A DNA stretch of 64,000 nt from Seriola aureovittata (GCF_021018895.1 NC_079386.1:11649835-11713834), one strand, 5' to 3'. Counted from the stretch's first letter, positions 45,250 to 57,249 are shown. Numbers and translations are program-made. Notes: generated by a model not told the origin, from the letters alone.

Positions 45250-47079
45250 GTGTTAACCAGCAAAGCAAAATACACACAAACACAGCGCTTATCTGTTTCT
45301 CTCTGAGGCCTCACACATCGTAATGGCTCTATCTGCGTCACGCACACACACATACACACAATCCATCGAGGTATCCAGAGTAATTATCAGGCTGTTAATG
45401 ATTGCTGTGCATCAGCAGTGCTCCAACCATTCATTACAAGAGCTTCTTCAGGCCCCTACTGGGCTCGTGAGACTGCTTATCACGCACCACACCACTTGAT
45501 GGGCTTAATGCAACCTATTAACCAACAAAAGTCTGGATGTGAAGTTCGCCAAACCCCTCCCATCTGGAATACACTTTGATTTATCCTTTTGTATCAGTCC
45601 AAAGTCAAGCACTGGATTGGGATGAGATGGATTGTTACATTTTTTATCTTCTTAAGAGAGGATGTTGCACTGAAAAACTGTAAGCACCCTTGTAAGAGCT
45701 GCAGTAGATGTGAGAAGCGCGGTCACAGCTAATCCCGAGTCATTTTAGTCTCAATTCCGAACAGCCGAAGGTTCATGTGATATTGCAATGTCGGCCGCAC
45801 AACCACGACTTGACAGCGACTAGCCTTTGGAGTCGCTCCTTTCTATCCCTTCAATCTATTCCATCCACTTATACATTCACCCTCTCTCCTGACACTGACC
45901 CCTGTCACTACCCTGCACAGAGGTTTTTACCGCGAGATAGAGAAGGTCGATAATGTCTGTCCACATCACAGTGGGGTGATGTCACTCCGGCCATAATGAG
46001 GAGCTTTCCCTTGTGTCTGGCCATGTGAGGAAGTGTGCGCGCATGCATGTAAGGGTGGGAGGCCATCAGAGTGGTGTGTGTCTTTAAAGCTCGCTTCAAG
46101 AGAGGATGATGGAGAATTGCAAGAATGTAATATACAGTTTACACTTGGTCCTATCTTGTTCCATTTCAAGTCAGCCATTAACTGATTGGCTTGCCAAAGT
46201 GTTAGTTAAATCCTTGGTTCACCTGCAAACCCAAGTATTCTGTGGTATTTTCCACTGGTATGTAATGTAATGTTTTGATTTTATTTTTTGATATCTGTCC
46301 CAGATGTTTTAGCCCAGAACAACATAAGCGAATGAAATTTTATTTTGTTTTTTTATTACAGAAAAATTACATTAAAAATTAAAAAATCAACAGAAAAAAA
46401 TCTCCAGAGAACAAAATATTCCTTTACTAAAGATTATCCTCATAACAAACTGTCAACAGCTTTCATGGGAACTATTTCTTCAGTAGAAAAGTAGTTCCAA
46501 TATAAACTGTTCACAGCCAGGCCCTTTCTTTTAAAGAGTTGAATTATTTTGTGTAACACATTGGGATGGTAGCTAGAAATGCCCCCAGAACAGCAGCTCA
46601 CACACTATACACTTTACCCAGCTGCTTCTGTAATTCATCCATGATGAATTTCTGATGGCATCCATGTCTGGGGGGCGAAGAGAAGCGAGAAGTTTACAGA
46701 CCAGCAACCAGTTTATTTTCTGATAACATTTTTTTCTAGGTTTGGTTATGAGACATGGTGAGTTATAAACCCAACCACAATATTTTATGGGTTTAGTCAT
46801 AATATTTATTAAAGTATTGTCAGTATGGATCTTTTGCAGTTAAGGAAGGTAATGCCATGTCTGTGAAAATCTGATAAATGAGCTTTGTTGATATTATTTA
46901 TATGTATATGTATATTTGTTGAAAAAAGTAGGTATTCTGTGTACATATCATAAGCTGTACTTTGAATAAATGCACAAAATATAATATAATGTTAGTATAT
47001 AGTTGTTTATTTTTTGGATTTATATACAATGTGTTATTTGTAACATTTCCTGAAATAAAAATCAATTGAAAAAGCAAAA
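45250..47079. other. Non-coding DNA, no gene seen
   Basis: 45360-45560 is ordered, with TAATTA and TAATGA cores, and may be regulatory. From about 46240 the DNA is AT-rich, probably including the decayed body of the LINE-like element whose tail follows. Minus frames 45908-46178 and 46573-46800 are not recognised. Confidence 0.5.
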
Positions 47080-47302
47080 TTTTATAATTTTAATTATTTT
47101 CTCTATTTATTTTATTTAATCTGGTTTTATTTATTTTACATTTTGTCATTTTTATTTCTCATGTATATTAGTCTCAAATTGTTTTATTCTAAACATTTGT
47201 ACTGTCTTTTTATCTGCTCATCAATCATCTGTAAAGCACTTTGCATTCAACTGCTATATAAATAAAGTTTATTTGATTGATTGACTGATTGACTGATTGA
47301 TT
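47080..47302 (+). mobile_element. 5'-truncated LINE-like 3' end
   Basis: TTTATTTTATT-rich DNA leads into ATCTGTAAAGCACTTTGCAT, then CTGCTATATAAATAAAGTTT and a microsatellite tail of TTGATTGAC/TGAT units (47273-47302). The AAGCACTTTG...TATATAAATAAAG ending with short tandem tail repeats is typical of L2-like or related non-LTR retrotransposon 3' ends in fish. No reverse transcriptase coding sequence is seen upstream. Confidence 0.55.
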
Positions 47303-47309
47303 TCTTTTT

Positions 47310-47940
47310 AGCAGGTGCTAGTTAAATTGCTTCATTACATCCTGACTTGGAAGTATTTCCCTTTCAAACAGGATGTTGGGGGGTGGGGCATGGAGAAAAG
47401 CTTTCATTTGATTGGATCAAGACATGCATGGGTCATTGCTCAAAAGTTTGTCATGTGTTGTGGCTGGGGAAACAGCCTTTTTTTTTTTTTTTGTATTTCC
47501 AGGAAGTCAAGGTCCACAGTGAGTGTTTCCCACGTGCTTAACAATCCATGCCAATTCATGATGTTCACTCAATGCAAACTGATGTTGACGGTGACAGAAA
47601 CAGTTTGTTTGGATTATAAAGGGACATTTTGCAAATGTGAAAACCCACACCATCTTTGATAAATCTGCAGCAAGGAGGAGTGGTCGGACATCTGAGAGAG
47701 ACTGCTAAATTACACTGTTCTGCAGCTTTTCTTCAAGCCTTTTGCTGACTGCTTTCAACCATAAACAGCATGTGAATCAAGCTTGACAATGTGACCAGTG
47801 GAGTTTTTTGGACTTTAATTCTGTAAAAATACACAGTTTCAAAGTGTCAAGCAGGACTTCTCAGCCCTGGCCATCAAGTCCTGTGGTGAAAAAAGGCAAG
47901 CCAAGCAGGAGGACTCCTATAAGGCGAGGTGCACGGGCTT
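47310..47940. other. Unassigned DNA between LINE tail and duplication array
   Basis: Contains a T run at 47478-47492. The 114-codon frame 47315-47659 and 85-codon frame 47808-48065 are open but not recognised. The latter runs into GAAAA|GTAAGTTT, a donor-like site, at the start of the duplication array. Confidence 0.45.
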
Positions 47941-47945
47941 TGTGT

Positions 47946-49915
47946 CAAGTAGAACTACGAAAAGTAAGTTTAACTCCTTCTTCTTTGCATGACGTTTGCG
48001 CTATATCTTTATGCTGTTTGAGCTTTCTCCATGACTGGGCCTGTGCTTACTGGTCTGAGGCCTAGTTCTTTAAAAGGAGCCTCCAGCCTGTTGCATTTTG
48101 TTTGCATTTTTATGTGTACCATGTTGCCTGCCGTGCCATGTCTTAGACTTGATCTGTCTCTGCTGCTGTGCCTTTGCTTGTCGTGATGTCTTAAACTTGT
48201 GTTGGTGTAGTCGTACTCAAGTGGCTGCTGCTTATGTAACTGGTTAGTTGGTTAATTTGTCTGTTTCTGTTAAAATGCATTTGTTTGGATCAAGCTAGTG
48301 GCAATGTAATTTAACAGCAGGTGTCACTTGTTTTGTGTTAATTGTAGGCTGCTTTCACTCTTAGTTGATCTTGATGTATGTTGTGACCTCTTAATATTGT
48401 GTTGATGTGCATTGTATTTAACTGCATGCCATGCCAAACCGCTGCAATGTTTATCTATGTGTCAGTCAGGCTGACACATTGGCTTTTTTCAGTTAGATCT
48501 AAAAATGGTGACTAAAAGGTGTCAGTCTACTTTGTTTCAGTTTGTGCATTGTTGTGTGGTTTCTTGGCTGCCGTGCCATGACTGGCTCCTTGCTTGTTGT
48601 GACCCCTTCAGGTGCTTTCAGACTGAACACGATGCAAACTTTTTGCTGCTCTTTGTTTTTGAGAATTTTAGAGGTTTTCTTTTCATTTCTTTGCCACAAG
48701 CAGCCACTGTGATGCCACTGTACAGACTTAGCACTGATGTTAGCTAGCTAACCTGACAAACTGACTGTGTGTGTGTGTATGTGTTTGTGTGACAGCTCTG
48801 ACTCAGACTGATGCTAAAACCTACCAGCAACTCAAGTTCCTTCTTATTTTCCTAGTTTAAACAGTTTGCAGAGTGAAAACACTTAATTAACTATTATTTT
48901 TCTAGTTAAAATGTTTTCAGTTAGCATGTCTGTGCAGAAGGCTAACACTTGTGTTTTCATTGCTTGTGTAATTCAATAAATTTTGTAGGCAATTGTGCCA
49001 TCTTTAAAATTAGCTTCAGGTTCAGTCTGAACACTCATGTAGTGCAGTTGTAAGTCGGACTGCTCCATTGTGCTCCACAGAAACTCTTTCTTTTTTTTTA
49101 AGCCACCTTTTTTGTCTTGCTAGCTTTCTGCTGCATCTGTCTGAATACAGATTAGTGCATTGTATAAATTGCAGGCCTTGGCTCCAGTGTTGCATTGTGT
49201 CGTTGGATACATACAGTATGGCTTTATTGGTAATATGTTTGTGTTGTGTTGGTTGCATTTCCATCACTAGGACTACTTTTTTTTTTTTTTGGAGCCTAAA
49301 TAAATGGAAATTAACAAATTACAGTACAGGATATGGTTTGTCATATCTTTACTCAGATTCCAGCCTTTACGATGTGTATCAGACAAATGGTGACAGAAAG
49401 TGTCACTCGTATTTTTTCAGTTTGTGCAATGTTGTGTTGTTTCTTGGCTGCCGTGCCATGATCGGTTCTTTGCTTCTTGTGACCCCTTCAGGTGCTTTCA
49501 GACTGAACATGATACAATCTTTCGCTTTTTTATTTTTGAGAATTTTACAGGTTTTCTTTCCGTTGATACCTGCTGCATCTGCCTCAATACGGATAGGTGC
49601 ATTGACTTCTTTTTCAGGTAGATCTACAAAAGGCAAGTGCTATATTTTTTACTTTCTTTGTTTGAGCTATTTGTTTGCTGGCCGCCGTGCCATATGCCTT
49701 GCTTCATACAATGACTGAGCCAAAGTTGGGACCTCTTTAACTTGTACTGCTTCAGCTAAGTGGCAATTGAACAAGTTGTGATTATGTTGTATGATATGTT
49801 GCAGGGCTTTGCCACAATGTTGCATTGTGTTGTAGGATAGATACAGTATGAATGCAATGGCTTTATTGGTATTATGTTTGTGTTGTATTGGTTGCATTTC
49901 CATCACTAGAACTTG
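47946..49915 (+). repeat. Diverged tandem duplication array
   Basis: A segment at 48500-48685 recurs at 49385-49565 (about 880 bp offset) with shared words CAGTTTGTGCA, TTTCTTGGCTGCCGTGCCAT and GACCCCTTCAGGTGCTTTCA. CTGCTGCATCTG...GTGCATTG occurs at 49129 and 49569. GTTGCATTGTGTnGTnGGAT and TGGTTGCATTTCCATCACTA occur at 49190-49275 and 49820-49915. Short TAGATCTA/TAGAACTA...AAAAG words occur at 47946, 48493 and 49620, and CTGCCGTGCCAT or GCCGCCGTGCCAT at 48130, 48568, 49448 and 49683. I infer three or four old units with different internal indels. The 216-codon frame 49068-49718 lies inside it and is not recognised. Confidence 0.7.
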
Positions 49916-49919
49916 AAGT

Positions 49920-50855
49920 GGTTGTTTATGGAATTTTCTGTAGCATGAGTAACTGGAAAGTAAAATTAATTGCGGTACAGGATATGTTCTGTTATAACTT
50001 TACTCAGTTTCCAGCCTTTTCTGTCTCAGTTCAAAGTAGTGCCATTGTCCTACTTTGTTCCCTCCATAGATTGTAATATTTGTGATATTTTTGGCAATGA
50101 GTTGGACTGTATGCTTATTTGTCCCAGTGTGATTTGCCTTGAATTAACATGATAAAGCAACAGAATGACACAGTACATATTTTGCAGACTCACATATATG
50201 GTTTGTGTTTTGTATTTACTGCATTATGTGCCAGTCACCATCCTTTGGTGATCAGAGTTTGGCATCACGTAAATTATATTGCTGTTTTTAAAAAAGTTTT
50301 TTTTATCATCAAGGGCTTCAATTGAGTAAATCTGGCTTTCAAAACAGCCAGTGCCTCCCCAGCAGTCGACCTCTCCACACTTCACCCAGCATGTGGTCTG
50401 GCCTACATTTTCTGCCAAGTCAAAAAACTCCCCAATTTAAGTAATTCTCAACAAACTGAGGGAGTATTGTGTGAGGGAGACATTCTAGCTGTCAGATATA
50501 CCCTCCAAATACAAACAAAAAAACCAAAAACCAATTCCTAGGCACCTTGCAACACTGTCAAAACTTTAAAGTAAAACACATTCTTGACCACATCCATGCT
50601 CTTCAAAATAAAACTTGACACTCATGTTGCACCTCTCAGATCCCTTTGTGCTCTGTAGTCATCCATACCAGAAATAAAGAATAAAGGTGAGGCGCAGCGC
50701 GGTGCTTAGCTGCCAGCCTTTGAGTGATTTGATGTTTGAACAATGACTGACCTTGCCCACCATGGGTGTCTCAGGCACAGACAGGAGGAGTGTAAGAGCG
50801 AGGAAGTACATTTTTAAAAAAGAAGACCAAGTGTGATTTATAGATTTCCGGCTAT
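49920..50855. other. Non-coding DNA, no gene seen
   Basis: AT-rich. The 64-codon minus frame 50224-50418 is not recognised. The A-rich PolyA-like run near 50515 is short. Confidence 0.55.
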
Positions 50856-50859
50856 ATGT

Positions 50860-51080
50860 TAGCCTTGTCTTGGAGCCGGATCATTGTTACGCCGTGTCCT
50901 GAATCTTTTGCTCGGCCTGGATAGATGCTGTTTGCCACATGAAGCTGTTTTCTGAGGTTCATCTGAGCCGTTCTCTGATCTGCTGACACGTTCACTTCAA
51001 CAAAGTCTATCAATACGCAGCCTGCTGTCGTCCTTCGATATTCACGCCGCCTGTGGCTCTTGTGTCAAGTAGTCGTTAGC
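50860..51080. promoter_or_regulatory. Candidate conserved non-coding block
   Basis: CpG-bearing, ordered sequence between AT-rich flanks, with an ACAAAG (TCF/SOX-like) core at about 51002. No open frame of note. Conservation is presumed from composition only. Confidence 0.35.
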
Positions 51081-52721
51081 ACAGATTGTTGAGTAATGTT
51101 TTTAGTCACTATCACCAAGGTTAAGTATTCATGTTTCAATAAGTGAATATCATCTAATGTTAAGATGCAAGTAATTGATACCGCAATTCATTGTTCAGCA
51201 TTTCATTGAAATGTATTAATTAGTCATTAACAGTTTCAAGCAATGATGAATACAGAAAATAATAAAAACAAATACCCATTTAAAAAAAAAAAAAACGAAA
51301 AAAAACAAACAAAAAAAACATGCAAAGAAATCCTATATAAATGTTACAAAAGGAATTCCTACTATTTTTGATGACCTTGTTTAACGTTTCTTAATTGTCC
51401 ACTCACGTGACAAAAAAACACATAAATGTAGCATTATGCTTTCAGCCCCACTTCATTGTCTTTGTTCTGTATAACTGCCTGAAACTGCTGTGAGAAACCT
51501 GTTTATTAGTTGTTATTGGAGTAAGGATGAAAATGAAAAATAATGAACCTATTTCAGCTGGGCCATGGCTGCAAGTCGATTATTTGAATGCTAATTGACT
51601 TATTTACATCCATTGATAATGAGCATCGTGTTGGAGGACTAGGCTTAAGTGGTGATTATTGTTTTGTTTGGTGCTGATGCTTTGCCCCGTGGGAACTGCT
51701 CAGGTTGATGATAAAACACATAAAGCACCCCCACCCCCCTAAAAAATAAATAAATAAATAAAAAGATTCTTACTTTCTTACCTGTCAGTACTGCTATGAC
51801 ACCATCTACCAACGACAGCCTTATTTTTCCAGTAATAATTGAATGGGAATGTTTACCAACAGAGAGTTTGTAGCCTACGGTGCCATGGCAACAAAACAAT
51901 TTCAGGTTGGCGACACATGAGGTTCCTGGGTGGGAGATGTGTTGGCAATAACGCCACACACGAGGTGTCAACCTCACAATTATAAGATCAATTCCTGGTA
52001 GAATCATGTCATGCACCCTGGAGGAAGTTTTGTAGCCTTAGCTTATTCAGCACTGCAAGGCAACACACTCAGCACAACATAGCCCCCCATGTCCTGGCAA
52101 GCTAATACATTTTTATTACTTGTGTCAGGCCGTTTTAAGGTACCGCACTATGCAAATGATGAATTCTTCCCCGGGTATATTTTCTTGCTGACAGTTTGGA
52201 GAAAAGCTGAGTGTCACAGTATTGATTTTTTTTTTTTTGCTTCTGGCTTTGGTTGGGACTATTTCTCTTCCACATATGTACTGTATCTAAAAGCATAGGA
52301 CTTTGAGAATATTTCTTAAGCAACTACTTGCAGCCAGTTCCACCAGTGACAACGTAGCTCGATCAGGATGTAACTGATGAGGGTGAGAGAACTGAAATGA
52401 ATGCACCAGATTGAACCATTTCAATCACACCGCACCAAATCTCAACTTGTTGCTATGTGCTGGGGAGACATGTACCTGGGAGAAAATGGCGAGTCTGAAA
52501 GAAATGGGCCAGAGCAGCCTCCTATTACTTATGTTTCTCCCCAGTCTCAGCCTCACCTAATGGGATATGCCTCAAACTGAACAATAGTTCCATTAAACGC
52601 CAAGTCAGAAACAAGAAGTTGAACACCAAGCCCTTCAAATGGGCAAGCCAAGCTGAAAGATAGAATTTCAGCTGCTTGAGATTAAAAACCCACAGCAGCA
52701 GATGGGAGTGGAGAAGAATGA

Positions 52722-52724
<3 letters not shown>
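51081..52724. other. Non-coding DNA with A-rich tracts
   Basis: A-rich interrupted run at 51281-51319 and an (AAAT)n tract at 51741-51763. The 123-codon minus frame 51645-52016 includes the FLFIYLFF translation of the AAAT tract and is rejected. A T run lies at 52226-52239. Confidence 0.55.

Positions 52725-52725
<1 letters not shown>

Positions 52726-52784
<59 letters not shown>
52726..52784. repeat. (GA)n microsatellite
   Basis: Uninterrupted GA dinucleotides over about 59 bp. The RERERE and SLSLSL frames over it are not genes. Confidence 0.97.
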
Positions 52785-52787
<3 letters not shown>

Positions 52788-52789
52788 TA

Positions 52790-53640
52790 GTAGATGGAGG
52801 GGAAAAAACGAGGAAGCACAGGAGCAAGACAGAGGTGGCAGGCAGTCAAAGTGGCAGTTACACTGTAAATAAGATCTCCCCACAGGGTGCTTAGCTCTGG
52901 ACTGCCTTTGTCTGGCCTTTAATAGCTTACAGGGCTGAGAGAGACAGATTAGAGCAAAACTGCAGGGACACAGAAATACAGGCTTTGTCTACAGCTGGGA
53001 TTTATCTCCCACCCTGAGTCTGAACTTTGTTTTCCTGGGGGCCTCCACTGTGTTGACTTGTAAAACCTGAGTTGCGTCTCAGTTCCTGTTGCCTACCAAG
53101 TTTGAATCATTATCACCTCAAAGAGATTATCTCTCTCTTTCTCTCTCTCTCCCCCTCTCTGTTGCCTTGTATTTCACAGCTAACTCGGTTTGACAGCGTC
53201 GGCCGTATAACTTGCCACAGTCAACTTGTGCAGGAATTGATGGACGTGGCTAGTTTGTTGAACTTTTGTAACTTTATTGGGATGCATTTTCCTTGTTGAA
53301 GCAGAGTAGCATAGCATGAACCTGGCTCATTAATCAAAGTGCAGCCTAAAGGGAAAACATACTGGGCTACATTAATTTTCACAGCAGAGTGGCTGAGGGA
53401 AATGATTAATATATTACCATGAGGAAACAGGTTAAGAAGCCCTGATTACTGTCATATAACAGATCAATGAGAAGTTATGCATTATTTACCCATTTTGTCA
53501 TCGTAAAATGAGCTAGAACAAAGAAATATACAAATATTCAATATACTATTATTCTCCATTCTCTCTCAGTAGATTGAAACAAAAAAAGAAATAAATTGTT
53601 TTTTTTCCAAAATTTTCACAACCGACTTGCACAAGGCTGA
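52790..53640. other. Non-coding DNA, no gene seen
   Basis: A short CT-rich stretch lies at 53128-53160. The frame 53072-53299 is not recognised. Confidence 0.55.
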
Positions 53641-53661
53641 AAGGGGGAGGGGTGGTGTGGT

Positions 53662-53682
53662 GGGGTGGGGTGGGGTGGGGGG
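53662..53682 (+). other. (GGGGT)n G-quadruplex motif
   Basis: Three GGGGT units followed by a G6 run, preceded by related G/T-rich DNA from 53643. It is a perfect short-loop G4 pattern immediately before the candidate enhancer block. Confidence 0.8.
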
Positions 53683-53699
53683 TGTAATTTACATAATAC

Positions 53700-54430
53700 A
53701 CCTCGCATTTAAAATCAGGTGTCGTTAATAATGAGCACTTGTGTTTGAAGGAGCTCTTCATTAGTGTGAATGAGCATGTGATTGCCCGGGCTTTGATGTG
53801 ACTTCACACGGCAAAAACCGGATTGCGGTGGCTAATGAAGTTCTGAAAACGACCGCCGAGTTCAGTGAATGTCAGTGCTTCTTTTGACATTAAAAGTTAA
53901 CAAGAGACCCGGGGTCCCTTTGATGTGACACACCCAAGTTTAAGGGAGCCTTTGATACTCAGTTGAACAAAAGCGGAGCGCGAGGCCGTACCAAATTGCA
54001 CGTTGTGAAAGAAAATACATGGAGTCTAAATGGCCTTAACCTGAGTCGACTGAGACCATAATTGTACGTTACAATTGTACATTGATGAGTGACTCAGTAG
54101 TTGCAGCTAGTATCAATGTACCTGTTTTGATTTCATAAATGTCATCCATCACTCTCTCAGAGTGATGTTTTGATCATTTTAATGGGGGGGGGGGGGCGCG
54201 TGATGAGCAACGTTTCTCAAATGGTCTTAGCAGCAATAACATGGGCACCTGCGTGTTTTGATGGCGGTATGCTAATTAGCCGCCGCATGAGCGGATGCTC
54301 CTTCTGAAAGAGAGGAGAGCCTAATTAATTTTCAGATTCGAGCTTTGATGTGTCTAATTGCTCTAAGCTTACCAACTTCATTAGTCAGCGAGCTCCCTCG
54401 GTGGACGGTGAAGCCGGGTCCCTGCGGTTA
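53700..54430. promoter_or_regulatory. Candidate conserved developmental enhancer cluster
   Basis: Two ordered, CpG-bearing sub-blocks (53700-54000 and 54240-54430) are rich in homeodomain cores (GTTAATAATG, GGCTAATGAAG, CTAATTAATTTTC, TCTAATTG). They are separated by a G13 run (54184-54196). The second contains the palindrome GCTAATTAGC (54271-54280) flanked by GGCGG and CCGCC. No coding frame is recognised. Composition suggests vertebrate conserved non-coding DNA, but no alignment was possible. Confidence 0.45.
54263..54284. promoter_or_regulatory. POU/homeodomain palindrome in GC arms
   Basis: GGCGG, then TAT, then GCTAATTAGC (a perfect 10-bp palindrome, 54271-54280), then CGCC. ATGCTAAT within it resembles a POU octamer variant and TAATTA a homeodomain site. 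The GC arms make a near-symmetric element. Confidence 0.5.
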
Positions 54431-54439
54431 CCAAGGAAA

Positions 54440-55420
54440 GATTTACCTGTGTATTTTTAGGCCCTGTTATTATTAGATGCACTGTTGCTGCTGCTGCATC
54501 TCAGCCCAGCCTAAAACTAATAATAAAACTTGGATTTATGACACAGAATTACCTTTCCTCTGCTTGGAGCGCGGTGAAGTGAGTCCATGGACCGTGTCAG
54601 TCGAGTTTATCGGTGCATACTGGGATCCTCCATGAAATTGTCTCGTGAGGTCCAGTGGGAGTTTGAAGGACAACAACGAGGTCTCCGGGTGAATGTGTAA
54701 AGGTTGGGGTGGCTTTGCAGAATTTGGGTTACATCCCACTCTCCGTGTCTGCTTTGTGGTGCTTTTCAACCATATTTTGATACATTTCCAAAATCTTAAA
54801 TACAACTAAAAATCAAGACAAATTTAAATGGGTAAGATTTACAAATTTGAGTTACTGTCATGTGACTGACATTTTCCACCACCAAAAAAACTTTGAAATT
54901 AAAAATGTGTTTGCAATGACAATAACCACACAAGAACAAATAGCTGATGAAAAACTTACTCACCCAAGTGTCTTCCAATACAACTGATGCCTGTAAAGAC
55001 ATTCTTTACACAAGAGGGGGGGCAGGGGGATAAACGGTAAGGATTGTGGGAAGGAACAACAGGCAGGCTGCCTTGAGTGGCACTCGGAGAGAGTTACAGT
55101 CCATCAACGCTGTTGCAGAGAATGTGTCCATTATACTATATCTAATCTAATGAGTTGATTACCCAGTTGCAGCAGTCTGAACCTCGTTGACATTCAGAGG
55201 GCGCACATGCCAACGGGCACACTGGAATATGTGCTTTTCACTGCTGCCAGATGGACTGATCCAATTGACACCTCATTACTTGAGACAATATTGATTGAAG
55301 GGGACCTTTTTTTTTTCTGTTGGGGTCTGTTTTCACTATATGTTTTAAAGAAACTGACTGAGGATAATCATCAGGGAGACATTTTATTGAAATGCTCACT
55401 CACTGTCAATCATCCTAACA
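54440..55420. other. Non-coding DNA, no gene seen
   Basis: The 89-codon minus frame 54536-54805 and 68-codon minus frame 54796-55002 are not recognised. A GCTGCTGCTGCA run lies at 54485-54499. Confidence 0.55.
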
Positions 55421-55423
55421 ATA

Positions 55424-55424
55424 G

Positions 55425-55469
<45 letters not shown>
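55424..55469. repeat. (CT)n microsatellite
   Basis: CT dinucleotides with a single CG interruption near the start. It causes the SLSLSL segment of frame 55207-55572. Confidence 0.96.
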
Positions 55470-55471
<2 letters not shown>

Positions 55472-55798
55472 CCTCCGTCACTGTAATTTGGGATGTAATG
55501 ATGATCCCAATGCTGAACTGCTTACTTAAGAAACTTATGCTGCAACGTTTTACGACACATCGCATGTTTTAAACTGGCAACAACTGGAGCAAAAAACAAA
55601 TGGTCAACCATATAAAACTCATTAAGGTGGCCTGTGTTTGCGAGGCCAAATGGGAACATTGATAAGTGGGACCCATCTACTGCCGGAATACCTGGGGAGA
55701 AAAAAAACAAAAAAAACACGGAGAAATAAGTTGAAGAGTGCTTGCTTGTGAGTTTTCGAGGGGCTTGCCTGGTATCACGGCCTCATTAGTTAGCTTCT

Positions 55799-55800
<2 letters not shown>
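55470..55800. other. Non-coding DNA, no gene seen
   Basis: A-rich interrupted run at 55698-55718. No recognised frame. Confidence 0.55.
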
Positions 55801-55801
<1 letters not shown>

Positions 55802-55835
<34 letters not shown>

Positions 55836-55852
55836 TGTGTTTGTGTGTGTGT
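55802..55852. repeat. (TG)n microsatellite
   Basis: TG tract with two TTTG interruptions. The HTHTHT minus frames 55677-56182 are its translations. Confidence 0.96.
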
Positions 55853-56282
55853 CAGGCCCCGGAGTCCAGGGCTGAAGCTCGGGGACTTGCTGACTTGTAA
55901 AAACACCTTTCTCTCTGCTTTTAATTTTTTTTCGCCTTCCCCGAGCACGTTTAGCACCTTTTTTGAAAACTCCAAGAGAGTGATTGACCTCATCAGTTTG
56001 CCTGTTTGACTGTGCAGGGTCATTTTCTTGCAAAGGGATAAATAATTGGCTTTTTGGCTTCCTGTCTTCACAGTTGTATTATCATAATTTCTTAAATAAA
56101 TGTGTTTCGCAAGGATACAGCACAAGGGACTATTGTTTTTTTGTAGATATTCAGCAAATAGTATTGGCTCTGCTGAACACATTCTACTTATTTACATGGG
56201 ATAATAAAAAAGCCATATTTTTCACGGTACTGTCCTAGAGGCAGAATTGGGTGGCTAGAGCACACTCACACAAACATGCACA

Positions 56283-56284
<2 letters not shown>

Positions 56285-56314
<30 letters not shown>
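56285..56314. repeat. (CA)n microsatellite
   Basis: Uninterrupted CA dinucleotides over 30 bp, with interrupted CA-rich DNA just upstream from about 56264. Confidence 0.95.
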
Positions 56315-56315
<1 letters not shown>

Positions 56316-56478
56316 CCTACAAAATTCAACTAAAGTTCATTGTGAGCCTATACATCTTTAGTTTTACCTGAAAAACGACACTATGAACACTACTGCACTG
56401 TTAAAAGCTGTTTTCACCCGTGGGCCGTCTCACACCTAAATTAAAAACTAAGTTGCCTCCATAGGGCCACCACCAATG

Positions 56479-56479
<1 letters not shown>

Positions 56480-56506
<27 letters not shown>
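56480..56506. repeat. 27-base T homopolymer
   Basis: A continuous T run. On the minus strand it is poly(A), but no AATAAA precedes it and no gene-like sequence adjoins it, so a processed pseudogene is not supported. Confidence 0.95.
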
Positions 56507-56509
<3 letters not shown>

Positions 56510-56510
<1 letters not shown>

Positions 56511-57245
56511 TTGTTAAACACTGTAAGAGTCCCTCAGTGAAAAGCGATCAGTATTCATTTGGCTCATGCTGTGGTGCATTAAAAGCCTTTGGTACTGATG
56601 ATCCATAATTCAGTCTCATTTTGACACATTAAATCCAAGGCCCACGTTTGTGATTTCTGCTGACCAAACGGCAGAGAGAAAGTCTTCATCAGCAGCTTGT
56701 CTGGAGATTATATTTCTTAAACAATGTTAATGCACCCAGTCTAACTCCCGCCTGGGGACAGTGATCCTAGGCCTCAAGGTGAAGTCATCATTACTCAGAC
56801 ACCCACAGAATAATGTACCGCTGGATATTACTCATGCTTTTATTTCATGCAGCAACCAATAAAAGTCTCGCAGGTGAGAAGGAAAACTGAGATTTATCTC
56901 GTTACACTGGTGAATTTTATTAGCTACATTTGCACACTGTGTACCATGCTAGGCTAATATATATATCCGCCTGACTGATATTATTAATTTGTGGATGTTA
57001 TTGCCGCTTTAAATTTTGCTAATGGTTCAATGACAGTGACAGTCCCGTAAAAGAACGTTCCCTAAGCCCCTCCACTGGCCAACGATTCCCCCGATCATAG
57101 CTTAGCAACCATTACCAGGCGCGGCGGGGCTGTCGAACGTTTCGCTTCTCTACATGTTGAGGAGTGTGAGGGGTGTGTGTGTGTGACATTTCAAGGAAGG
57201 TAGTGAAGCCTTTCCAAAAAAGAGAAACGCAAAAGTTTCAAAAGT
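56510..57245. other. Non-coding DNA, partly ordered
   Basis: 56780-57000 is ordered DNA with GTCATCATTACTC and TATTATTAATTTG cores and may be regulatory. 57060-57160 is CpG-bearing. No coding frame is recognised. Confidence 0.45.
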
Positions 57246-57249
57246 AAGA

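Noticed and set aside
45027..45359. Cysteine-valine-rich minus-strand frame
   Set aside because: The CVCVCV run is the translation of a (TG)n tract. The same applies to the similar frames near 1541, 11531, 27829, 41031, 41439 and 55803.
52525..52894. Arg-Glu and Ser-Leu repeat frames
   Set aside because: Both are translations of the (GA)n microsatellite at 52726-52784.
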